Assembly (NCBI GenBank): GCA_003662715.1
Contig: QMYO01000135.1
Span: forward strand, 1-5,620
Length of the DNA: 5,620 nt
Origin: Candidatus Bathyarchaeota archaeon
GTDB taxonomy: Archaea > Thermoproteota > Bathyarchaeia > Bathyarchaeales > Bathyarchaeaceae
Direction: 5' to 3'
Below the pieces are notes generated by a model. It had not been told where the DNA came from. It saw only the letters and a program-made list of their open reading frames with translations, and did no database searches. Shown here one piece after another: positions 1 to 5,528 of this stretch; position 1 is the stretch's first letter, and each line of letters starts with the position of its first letter. The position numbers and the translations under genes were made by a program.

Positions 1-305
1 GATGCGGTGGTTAGGCATATTTGTAGCACACGAGCAACCACAGACCTTGCTTTCGCTTGGTTTCCTTCTGCAAGATATTGAGCAATGTATTTGATGGCGG
101 CGGAAGGTAAAGCAAAGGTGCCAAGGACTTGGATTAGGGTTATTAGGAAGGCGAAGAGGGCGTAGATGCCCATGTCCTCTTTTGTGAGTGTGCGGGTGAG
201 AATCATTATGTAGAGTACGCCGATGGCGGAGGTTAGGAAGCCTTGGATAAAGAGGTAGGTGGTGCCTCGGGCAACTCGTGCTCCTGGACGCATAGTGGAC
301 GACAT
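1..305 (-). CDS. Polysaccharide/oligosaccharide flippase, N-terminal part (cut by window edge)
   Basis: The minus strand is open from an ATG at 305 to the window edge, giving about 101 residues beginning MSSTMRPGARVARGTTYLF. The pattern of a short basic N-terminus, a first membrane helix (about residues 16-34), the phrase ILTRTLTKEDMGIYALF, a second helix, then PSAAIKYIAQYLAEGN followed by a basic stretch and a third helix is typical of Wzx/MATE-like polysaccharide flippases. In that family these proteins move lipid-linked glycans from the cytoplasmic to the outer face of the membrane. Full members have 12-14 helices and 400-550 residues, so most of the gene lies to the left. The ATG at 305 is preferred over one at 293 because purine-rich AAGGAAGG and GGAAAG lie just upstream of it, though neither is an ideal ribosome site. 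Codons end in C much more than in the genes to its right. The family call is confident; the transported substrate is unknown. Confidence 0.85.
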   Translation of the reverse strand, partial: MSSTMRPGARVARGTTYLFIQGFLTSAIGVLYIMILTRTLTKEDMGIYALFAFLITLIQVLGTFALPSAAIKYIAQYLAEGNQAKARSVVARVLQICLTTA

Positions 306-352
306 TGAACTTTCCAGCCTTCCTTAATGAACAGATGAGAATATAGAGCGCA

Positions 353-364
353 TTGATAAATTTA
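353..364 (-). promoter_or_regulatory. Possible TATA box for the flippase gene
   Basis: On the minus strand this reads CTTAAATTTATC, close to the archaeal TATA consensus. It would place transcription start near 332, leaving a leader of about 27 bases that includes the AAGGAAGG purine tract before the ATG at 305. A second candidate, CTATATT at about 341-347, would start transcription at about 318 and lose that tract. This is positional inference only. Confidence 0.35.
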
Positions 365-414
365 AGGGACTCTCTTGGATAGGAGGCTGTTGAGAATTTC
401 TAAATATAATTGGC

Positions 415-442
415 TGAAATTTCGAAACGTTTCCGAAATTCA
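415..442. promoter_or_regulatory. Imperfect palindrome upstream of the phosphodiesterase promoter
   Basis: The centre is the perfect palindrome AAACGTTT (425-432). It is flanked by AATTTCG on the left and CGAAATT on the right, with a single extra C at 433 or 434 breaking exact symmetry. It ends about a dozen bases before the proposed TATA box of the phosphodiesterase, where an archaeal regulator could affect transcription-factor binding. It could be an operator, and the RHH protein encoded nearby is one candidate ligand. Nothing in the sequence proves binding, and A/T-rich DNA produces such symmetry by chance fairly often. Confidence 0.3.
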
Positions 443-454
443 AATATCCATCTA

Positions 455-462
455 ATTTAAAC
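455..462 (+). promoter_or_regulatory. Likely TATA box for the phosphodiesterase gene
   Basis: The sequence around 454-462 is AATTTAAAC, a fair archaeal TATA element. Counting about 26 bases from its centre puts the transcript start near 483-485. That leaves a leader of about a dozen bases carrying GGTGG at 485-489, five bases before the ATG at 495. The spacing fits the ATG start and argues against the TTG at 483. Confidence 0.45.
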
Positions 463-494
463 ATTCTGATAAAGTTCTGGAATTGGTGGCCGTT

Positions 495-1373
495 ATGAAA
501 AAAATTAATTTGAATTTAAAATGTGTGTGTATAATCGCTTTTGATGGTCTAGAGTATGATCTAGTTGAAGAGTTTAATTTAGAAAAGATTAAGCAATGTG
601 AATGCGGGAAAATTGATGTCAGTTTGTTTAAGATGTTGGCGACGCCGATAGTTTGGGCGTCTTTTATCACGGGTGTACCGCCTGAGGAACATGGTTTAGA
701 CGATTTGATTGCGTGGAGAAACCCTATTATTCAAAAGTTGCGTCGGCTTTCAATTAGATTGAAGTTAGATAGAATTGGTGGAAAAGGCAAAATCTTTGAA
801 TTGTTAGGTTTCAAACGTGGGGAATTCTATGATTTGATGGTTGAAAAGTTTAAGAACAGAAAGACGAAGACGCTTTTCGATGTAATTGCTAATTCTAAGG
901 CTTTTTCTGTTCCTCCATACCAAAAGTGGATTAGCGACAAAACACGCTTTCTTATGAAGGAAGCTGTAGAGAATGAAGAGAAAGTAGCTGCTTTCGAAGA
1001 GCATGTGTGGAGCGTGTTCGAGGAAAAAAGAGAGAAATGTTTGGAAATTATCGAAGATGGTAACTGGAATTTGTTTATGGCGCATTTTATGTTTACAGAC
1101 CTACTTGCCCACATCTACATCGGAAATTCAGCGAAAATGTTTGAAGTTTATGCGGAAGCGGAGAAGTTTGTTGATGATGTAACGAAAATTCTTCCAGAGA
1201 AAACTTTGCTTTTGATTGTATCTGATCATGGTATGGAAAGGCTTGACGAAGGAATGTTTGGTGAACATTCGGATCATGGATTTTACTCTTCCAATGTTAA
1301 GCTTGGTTTGGTTAATCCTAAAATCACAGATTTTTTTGACTTAGTTGTGGGAATGTTTGAATCTGGTGTTTAG
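495..1373 (+). CDS. Alkaline-phosphatase-superfamily phosphodiesterase (type I phosphodiesterase/nucleotide pyrophosphatase-like)
   Basis: Encodes 292 residues from ATG 495. TTG 483 and GTG 486 are in frame upstream, but GGTGG at 485-489 is a good ribosome site for 495. The metal-site pattern of the alkaline phosphatase superfamily is complete by eye: IIAFDGLEYD with Asp17; TPIVWASFITG with Thr50 in the nucleophile position, nine residues before the TG of the family motif; PPEEHG; FTDLLAH with Asp202 and His206; VSDHGM with Asp244 and His245; and HSDHGFY with His261. Such enzymes use two zinc or similar ions to split phosphate mono- or diesters. There is no signal peptide or membrane helix, so it should act in the cytoplasm. 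Residues about 70-190 form a variable, charged, mostly helical cap that would set the substrate. Its place in a glycan locus suggests a sugar-nucleotide or lipid-phosphate ester, but that is inference. It is codon-poor in G/C compared with the flippase fragment. Confidence 0.85.
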   Translation: MKKINLNLKCVCIIAFDGLEYDLVEEFNLEKIKQCECGKIDVSLFKMLATPIVWASFITGVPPEEHGLDDLIAWRNPIIQKLRRLSIRLKLDRIGGKGKIFELLGFKRGEFYDLMVEKFKNRKTKTLFDVIANSKAFSVPPYQKWISDKTRFLMKEAVENEEKVAAFEEHVWSVFEEKREKCLEIIEDGNWNLFMAHFMFTDLLAHIYIGNSAKMFEVYAEAEKFVDDVTKILPEKTLLLIVSDHGMERLDEGMFGEHSDHGFYSSNVKLGLVNPKITDFFDLVVGMFESGV

Positions 1374-1374
1374 T

Positions 1375-1590
1375 TTAAAAATAACCCAGCCTCTGTAGTC
1401 TTTCTTTAAGCTTTTTTTTGTCCTGATCGCTATGGACTTTCTCTTCTTTTGAAGATATTTCTCTTTCCAGAACATAGATTATATACTTCTGAATCGTGTC
1501 AAAGTCAGCTCTCAGCATCTTCTCGCTCAATTTCTCGAAAAGTTTCCTAGGAATCTTGATAGAAATAAGGTCGTTTTTCTTGTTCGACAA
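1375..1590 (-). CDS. Small ribbon-helix-helix (CopG/Arc-like) protein
   Basis: Encodes 71 residues from a TTG at 1590, with GGGAAG four bases upstream as a modest ribosome site. The N-terminal part has the RHH layout: a short strand LISIKIP (residues 8-14), a first helix RKLFEKLSEKM, a turn at RADFD, and a second helix TIQKYIIYVLEREI (about 32-45). A charged linker follows, ending in KERLQRLGYF. RHH proteins usually dimerise through the strand and bind operator DNA, so a transcription factor or antitoxin-like role is plausible, but no toxin gene is adjacent. The C-terminal RLxxLGY ending resembles, from memory, the tail of many sulfatase and phosphodiesterase proteins, which is curious given the neighbour. 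Its stop lies one base from that of the convergent phosphodiesterase. It has its own strong TATA box, so it is transcribed separately. Target unknown. Confidence 0.75.
   Translation of the reverse strand: MSNKKNDLISIKIPRKLFEKLSEKMLRADFDTIQKYIIYVLEREISSKEEKVHSDQDKKKLKERLQRLGYF
1412..1419 (+). terminator. Possible T-tract terminator for the phosphodiesterase transcript
   Basis: A run of eight T residues on the plus strand begins 39 bases after the phosphodiesterase stop. Archaeal RNA polymerase can terminate at such tracts without a hairpin. The tract lies inside the antisense of the RHH gene and also encodes its lysine run, so it may be no more than coding sequence. Confidence 0.25.
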
Positions 1591-1622
1591 AGATCTTCCC
1601 TAAACTCCAGTCACAGAGAGAG

Positions 1623-1630
1623 TATTTATA
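1623..1630 (-). promoter_or_regulatory. TATA box of the RHH gene
   Basis: The minus strand reads TATAAATA, preceded by purine-rich GAGAACA in the position of a TFB-recognition element. Transcription would begin near 1600, leaving a leader of roughly 10 bases before the TTG at 1590. This is one of the two clearest promoters in the window and supports that TTG start. Confidence 0.6.
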
Positions 1631-1666
1631 TGTTCTCTTTCAATTAAATTTAAAAAATGTGTTTAA

Positions 1667-1912
1667 TTAAAAAATAACAGAAACGTAGATAAGGCCTAGC
1701 GAAAAAGCCGGAACTATAACCGCTGCCAATAATCATATATTTTCATGCAATATTTTTAACCATCGGTTTACTCATAGAACTACTGATTTGGAGAAAAATC
1801 TCATAGAGCCAAACATCGCCACTGCCAGAATGAATACAGCTCCTTCACTCGCTTCATATTTTGCGGATGTGTGATCTTCTTGATCATATTCATCGTAAAA
1901 TACATCTAGGGG
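1667..1912 (-). pseudogene. Possible decayed small membrane-protein gene
   Basis: The gap 1591-1926 holds no intact gene. On the minus strand one frame runs from just after a TAG at 1915-1913 to a TAA at 1669-1667, broken by only two TGA codons (1774-1772 and 1735-1733). The first section has an acidic stretch (DVFYDEYDQEDH) and then EGAVFILAVAMFGSMRFF, a likely membrane helix. The last section reads LLAAVIVPAFSLGLIYVSVIF, a second likely helix. No ATG or other good start precedes the acidic stretch. Keeping one frame with protein-like composition and two hydrophobic segments suggests a dead or truncated gene that once followed the methyltransferase. I do not recognise the family. Chance in A/T-rich DNA remains possible. 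Confidence 0.3.
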
Positions 1913-1926
1913 CTACAGGTAATTTT

Positions 1927-2445
1927 CTATTTCCTTTTACGACATAAAGCTGAAATTTGTTTTCTCCGTAAGAGCGTGTGGCTAGTTTTGCGGACGAATG
2001 CCAATAGTAGATCTCCGAATAAAGATTTCTTCCCAGATCTTAACTTCTCAGCAATTCTTTCCGTGCAATAACATTGAACATATGGAAACAATTTTGAAAG
2101 CAAGTGTTCGAAGCTTTTGGAAGTCCATGAATAAAGGTGATATGGGCAGTCATCGGGACATCTTTCGCCATACGGGATTTCCAGATAAACAATAGAGTTA
2201 GAAACTCTGTGGAATTCTTGTAAAACCTTAAACGGATGAAGGCAATGCTCTAAAAGATGACTGCTGTAAACAATATTGAAAGCCTCGTCTCTGAAAGGAA
2301 GATAATGAGCGTCTGCAAGAACGAAGTTTTTTATTGTTTTAGGATTAAATGCAACGTGTTCGCCACCTCTATGGGTAGGGGCAAAAAATAAATCCACGTT
2401 TACATCACCCTTCGGTTTAGAGCCACAACCAACATCGAGAATCAT
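1927..2445 (-). CDS. Short class I SAM-dependent methyltransferase
   Basis: Encodes 172 residues from ATG 2445. Motif I, LDVGCGSKPKG, starts at residue 3. It is followed by VNVDLF with the acidic residue Asp18 expected to hold the ribose hydroxyls, then LADAHYLPFRDEAFNIVYSS (about 43-62) and HLLEH (63-67), the usual order for Methyltransf_11-type enzymes. The protein begins directly at the Rossmann fold and lacks the N-terminal helices of larger relatives. This seems genuine, because GAGGATGA sits just four bases before the ATG as a strong ribosome site. That site overlaps the stop codon of the upstream GT8-like gene, so the two are probably translationally coupled. The C-terminus is very basic (CRKRK). 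In this setting O-methylation of a sugar, or capping of a glycan, is the likely role, but the acceptor cannot be read from sequence. Confidence 0.82.
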   Translation of the reverse strand: MILDVGCGSKPKGDVNVDLFFAPTHRGGEHVAFNPKTIKNFVLADAHYLPFRDEAFNIVYSSHLLEHCLHPFKVLQEFHRVSNSIVYLEIPYGERCPDDCPYHLYSWTSKSFEHLLSKLFPYVQCYCTERIAEKLRSGKKSLFGDLLLAFVRKTSHTLLRRKQISALCRKRK

Positions 2446-2455
2446 AAAATCATCC

Positions 2456-3271
2456 TCAGCGCATCAAGTATTGATATTGATAGTAACGCTTTTTACTCAT
2501 AAATTTGAAACGTGATCTTTCAATCGTTTTGATCAGGCGTTTAATTCTGTGAAGCGGTGGGTTTTCGGTTCCGTGTAAGACGAAGGTATCAGTTTTTTCT
2601 TCGTTTAGCCATCTGTAGGCGTGCTCATATTTGGTCATCCATCGGATTTGTTTCCCACTTATGGCTAGAGCTAGAGCATATTGGTCTTTCAAGTTATTAA
2701 CAGGATGGGGATTCGGAAGGTCGTCATCGTTGATATATTGGAGCCATTCTTGCTTTATCTTTTTGTGACAATAATTCTTGAAGATGAGAAAACCCGTGTT
2801 AGGTATTGGAATTGGGTCCTTTCCACGCTCAGTAAACATCTGTTGCCAAATTTCTTTATTCATCTGTTTGTTTAGAGGTTGCCCAATTCTTGCTGAAAGA
2901 TCATATTTACCATTAAGTAGGTTGAGGATATTCTTTTTCACTATGGTGTCGGCATCGAGGAAAATTACGTTTGAACAGTCAATATCACAGAGATGTATTT
3001 TCTCTCCATAGCGACTGGCTCCTCTTTTCTCTGTGAATACAAACGGTTTTGTAAGGTTTGGAGCTTCTATGACTGTGGCAACTTTCGAGAGTTTCCTGAG
3101 ATTTCTTCTACTTCTTGGTGGTGTGTAGAAAACGATGATGTCCTCTTTATCGACAAAGTTAAGGAGACTTTTAATAGATCTAACTGCTTGATCAACTAAT
3201 TTTTGTCTATTGGTAACTGTATAAACAAATTTAGCTGAATATGTCGCCATAGGTAGGATGGACTCCTTCAT
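2456..3271 (-). CDS. GT8-like glycosyltransferase (GT-A fold)
   Basis: Encodes 271 residues from ATG 3271, or 264 from ATG 3250, which gives MATYSAKFVYTV. The first ATG has only a weak upstream purine run. The second has GGAG twelve bases before it, which is rather far, so the start is unsettled. The core matches GT-A retaining transferases of the GT8 type: FVYTVTN at about 15-21, the metal-binding DxD in FLDADTIV (Asp106 and Asp108), NTGFLIFKN at 158-166 like the conserved NxG segment, DQYALALA at 196-203, and VLHGT with His233 in the position of the C-terminal metal-binding His. It would transfer a sugar from a nucleotide sugar in the cytoplasm. No signal peptide or membrane helix is seen. 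The basic, tyrosine-rich end (KKRYYQYQYLMR) may touch the membrane. It lies 10 bases upstream of the methyltransferase and appears to share its transcript. Confidence 0.78.
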   Translation of the reverse strand: MKESILPMATYSAKFVYTVTNRQKLVDQAVRSIKSLLNFVDKEDIIVFYTPPRSRRNLRKLSKVATVIEAPNLTKPFVFTEKRGASRYGEKIHLCDIDCSNVIFLDADTIVKKNILNLLNGKYDLSARIGQPLNKQMNKEIWQQMFTERGKDPIPIPNTGFLIFKNYCHKKIKQEWLQYINDDDLPNPHPVNNLKDQYALALAISGKQIRWMTKYEHAYRWLNEEKTDTFVLHGTENPPLHRIKRLIKTIERSRFKFMSKKRYYQYQYLMR

Positions 3272-3346
3272 TTCTGCTTTTGAAATGTCTTTACAACAAT
3301 TAAATAATGATTACAACATTGCAATTTAGCATCAAGCCGGAGATTT

Positions 3347-3354
3347 AATATAAA
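3347..3354 (-). promoter_or_regulatory. TATA box inside the glycan gene block, ahead of the GT8-like gene
   Basis: The minus strand reads TTTATATT, near the archaeal TATA consensus, in the 131-base gap between the second GT2 and the GT8-like gene. It predicts a start near 3324 and a leader of about 53 bases. A weaker candidate, ATTATTTAAT at about 3299-3308, would give a nearly leaderless transcript from ATG 3271. The gap is otherwise A/T-rich with no clear hairpin. It suggests the GT8-like and methyltransferase genes can be transcribed on their own. Confidence 0.4.
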
Positions 3355-3402
3355 TTTTATTCACACACTTAAAAGTCTAGTTAAGCTAAAAACTTTTATT
3401 TT

Positions 3403-4391
3403 TCAGCGAATAATTTTTCTGATTTCTTTTCTGAATGAGTTTAGCATCCATTTTATTTCGTTTTCCTTTCTTTTCTGCCTCAAATATTCTGGACATTTCT
3501 GCTCCTTACTCAGAACTGCACTCAAGTACCCAATAACCGTACTGAAATACTTCATTAAGGCATATACTGGAAAAAGAAGAGACACAAGACTTCTTCCATA
3601 CCGAAAAAGCGTCAAACAATAATGAGGAGACAAAACAACATATCTAAAAAGCAACTGTTCATGCATATAGAGCACAGAACCTCCAGTTTGATACATGGCA
3701 ACACCGTTACGCATACTTGTTTTCACCAGTTTAGTCGTTGTATATCCTCGTATGTCATGTGCCAAAGTAGACAGGTCACAGATTTGTCTATACCCATGCA
3801 CACGCAACTCAAGATCAAACATTATGTCTGTAGCATATATAGATTCATCAAAAAAACCTACTTTCTCAAACACCTCACGAGGAAAGATGTAGAAACCACT
3901 CCTTGGAAAGATATCTTCTGTTGTCACCCCATTTCTCTTCAAGAGCCTTGAATAAGTTCTACGAGCCATCAAATAATACAAAGTATTGACCCAAGACCCG
4001 CCTAGAGGAACTAATATGAAACCACTAACAGTGCCCACATCTTCATTTCTAAAATGAGAGAGCAGACGAACCAGCCAATCACTTTCAACCTCTATGTCTG
4101 CATCAATTATAGCAACATAATCACCCCTAGCGTGTTTAATGCCTTTATTTACAGTTTCACTGTAAGGGTTCCTTGCACTACTAGAAAGTTTATTAATTAA
4201 TCTCACTGGAAACCCTTTTATTATTTCGACAGACCTGTCCGTTGACCTATCGTTTACCACTATAACCTCCATAGTAACGCCTTCAGGAAGCTTTGTATTA
4301 AATATGGCACTCAAACACCTTCCAATAGTAGCTTCTTCATTGTGACATGGAACAACTACGGATATAAGAGTGATTTCGGCGCCCTCCTCAT
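3403..4391 (-). CDS. GT2 glycosyltransferase, apparent one-base frameshift near the N-terminus
   Basis: The frame open to the stop at 3403 encodes an inverting family 2 GT-A transferase: ISVVVPCHNEE at the N-terminus, VIVVNDRSTD, IIDADIEVE with the DxD metal site, then GFFDESIYATDIMFDLELRVHGYR in the catalytic-base region. A hydrophobic C-terminal part (about 225-268 when numbered from TTG 4314) probably sits at the membrane, and the tail is basic. The first standard start in this frame is TTG 4314, which would remove the essential ISVVVPCHNEE strand. An ATG at 4391 overlaps the stop of the upstream GT2 as ATGA, but is one base out of frame. Adding one A to the AAA at 4374-4376 joins it cleanly as MRRAPKITLISVVVPCHNEE, making about 329 residues. 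I therefore give the gene from 4391. An ATC start at 4374, seven bases after GGAGGG, is the other reading. As written, the gene may be broken or mis-assembled. Confidence 0.75.
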
Positions 4392-5152
4392 TCCACCTTC
4401 TTAATCCATTCCATGAGCCATCCGCCTAAAATAAAGGGTCTAAACCTAAATATGGCATGCCCCATCGTTCTCATAAAACCATAGCCAACCATATATCTTC
4501 CCCGACCCATCCTTATCTGCCCATTCACCATAGACTCCAAAGACATGTGTCTTGCATGATATACCTTCACAGCCGACGTTGATACACTCCTGTATCCTCT
4601 CTCAGCCAAACGGATATCCAAATCAGTGTCAGTTGCGAACACATCTCGAAAACCATTAATTTCATCCAAAGCTTTCTTTAAAATAACCCTCGCTGCTCCA
4701 TAACGTCCTCTCCCTAAAGGAGCGAAGCGATATGTTTTTTCCCAAGCATACATCAATCGATTCCACAAGGTGTCGGGATACGTGATAACTTGGGCAGCGA
4801 CTGATGCAACATTGCCTCTCAGCATCGGCATCACATCTTTGAAAAAGTTTGAAGGAATTATCATGTCTACATCAACTATTCCTACATACATGCCCTTTGC
4901 ATAGCTGAAACCAAATTGCAGAGATTCAGCATACCCATTTATCCATTTTTTCTGTTTTTTCTCAACTATCTTTACATTGTATTTTTTGGCTTTTTCCACC
5001 GTATCGTCGGTGCATCTGTCAGCGACAAAAATAATCTCGTAAGAAAGGTTCTTAAGAGCATTAAGGAGATTTGGAAAAAACTTATCCACATACTCTTCTT
5101 CATTATGGGCACAACTTATAACGGAAATTAGAGGTGACGATGACGTTTCCAT
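4388..5152 (-). CDS. GT2 glycosyltransferase
   Basis: Encodes 254 residues from ATG 5152, chosen over TTG 5164 and GTG 5161 because GGTGA at 5158-5162 lies five bases upstream. The order of motifs is that of family 2 GT-A transferases: LISVISCAHNEEEYV (nucleotide-binding strand, residues about 8-22), IIFVADRCTDDT (about 41-51), GIVDVDMIIP with the DVD metal site at 94-96, and ATDTDLDIRLAERGYR at 173-188 holding the acidic catalytic-base region. GQIRMGRGRY at 211-220 stands where the Q-x-x-R-W-like motif is found in processive relatives. It would transfer a sugar to a lipid carrier or growing glycan on the cytoplasmic side. There is no clear membrane helix; a short hydrophobic stretch near the end (FILGGWLMEW) could be amphipathic. 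It is the first gene of the minus-strand block, and its stop overlaps the ATG of the next GT2. Donor and acceptor are unknown. Confidence 0.85.
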   Translation of the reverse strand: METSSSPLISVISCAHNEEEYVDKFFPNLLNALKNLSYEIIFVADRCTDDTVEKAKKYNVKIVEKKQKKWINGYAESLQFGFSYAKGMYVGIVDVDMIIPSNFFKDVMPMLRGNVASVAAQVITYPDTLWNRLMYAWEKTYRFAPLGRGRYGAARVILKKALDEINGFRDVFATDTDLDIRLAERGYRSVSTSAVKVYHARHMSLESMVNGQIRMGRGRYMVGYGFMRTMGHAIFRFRPFILGGWLMEWIKKVE

Positions 5153-5300
5153 AAGTTTCACCAATTACCCAGTAGCTTAACTACTCCATCCACAAGATTT
5201 TCAGCACTCTTCAACAGAGTTAAAACTTTCCTTTTTTCTCGCTTAAGAAATCTTCCTTAATAGTAGGCGTTGAAAACTGGAGAAGCTTATAGAAAACATT

Positions 5301-5308
5301 TTTAAATA
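5301..5308 (+). promoter_or_regulatory. TATA box of rpoP, possibly shared with the divergent glycan block
   Basis: TTTAAATA matches the archaeal TATA consensus, preceded by A-rich GAAAACA as a plausible TFB element. Transcription would begin near 5330, leaving a leader of about 17 bases that carries AGAGGAG at 5332-5338, eight bases before the TTG at 5347. The reverse reading, TATTTAAA, could serve the minus-strand GT2 with a leader of about 125 bases. I see no better promoter for that gene in 5153-5300. Confidence 0.6.
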
Positions 5309-5346
5309 TCCATGAATCATGCTACACGTTTAGAGGAGACAAAAAG

Positions 5347-5517
5347 TTGTTCAAGAAAAATGCGCGCGGACTCGAATATGAATGTGTGAGATGTGGCAGA
5401 AAAGTGATGTCCAACGAACTGGAGTTAAGGGGAGGCGGAGTGAAATGCACCTTCTGCGGATATCGAGTGCTCAAGAAGATTAGACCGCCTGTTGTGAAAC
5501 GCGTCATCGCCAAATAG
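5347..5517 (+). CDS. rpoP: DNA-directed RNA polymerase subunit P (archaeal Rpo12)
   Basis: Encodes 56 residues starting MFKKNARGLEYECVRCG. It has a zinc ribbon with paired cysteines CVRC (13 and 16) and CTFC (34 and 37), then the signature end GYRVLKKIRPPVVKRVIAK. This is the archaeal counterpart of eukaryotic Rpb12, a small structural subunit that joins the Rpo3/Rpo10/Rpo11 platform in assembly of RNA polymerase. The start is TTG 5347, supported by AGAGGAG at 5332-5338 with eight-base spacing. No ATG, GTG or other TTG lies in frame between that site and the first cysteine. The N-terminus is a few residues longer than in shorter archaeal homologues. It has its own promoter and is not preceded here by ribosomal protein L37Ae, which often neighbours it in archaea. 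It is a core housekeeping gene beside accessory glycan genes. Confidence 0.95.
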   Translation: MFKKNARGLEYECVRCGRKVMSNELELRGGGVKCTFCGYRVLKKIRPPVVKRVIAK

Positions 5518-5528
5518 TTTTTTGTTTT
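5518..5528 (+). terminator. T-rich terminator of rpoP
   Basis: TTTTTTGTTTT begins directly after the rpoP stop. Such a tract on the non-template strand is the usual archaeal termination signal, with no hairpin needed. It ends at the stop codon of the convergent gene, so little room is left for read-through into it. Confidence 0.5.

Noticed and set aside
452..1114. Three minus-strand ORFs of 72-95 codons opposite the phosphodiesterase
   Set aside because: They lie antisense to a gene with a complete set of catalytic motifs, have no recognisable domain, and have composition typical of shadow frames.
1733..1774. TGA read-through (selenocysteine) in the broken ORF
   Set aside because: No selenoprotein family is recognised, there is no plausible start codon, and no selenocysteine insertion element was seen. 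Decay is simpler.
1998..2195. Plus-strand ORF of 65 codons
   Set aside because: Antisense to the methyltransferase, with no domain or upstream promoter; a shadow frame.
2681..3199. Three overlapping plus-strand ORFs
   Set aside because: All are antisense to the GT8-like gene, in several frames, and none has a plausible fold.
3622..3951. Plus-strand ORF of 109 codons and a shorter one inside it
   Set aside because: Antisense to the second GT2 across its conserved catalytic region; rich in His, Cys and Ser, as expected for a shadow frame.
4366..4391. Programmed ribosomal frameshifting into the second GT2
   Set aside because: The A run is only three bases and no slippery heptamer or following pseudoknot is evident. 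A deletion, an error or an unusual start fits better.
5165..5300. A tRNA or small RNA gene in the gap before rpoP
   Set aside because: I found no cloverleaf arms or T-loop sequence and no convincing hairpin.
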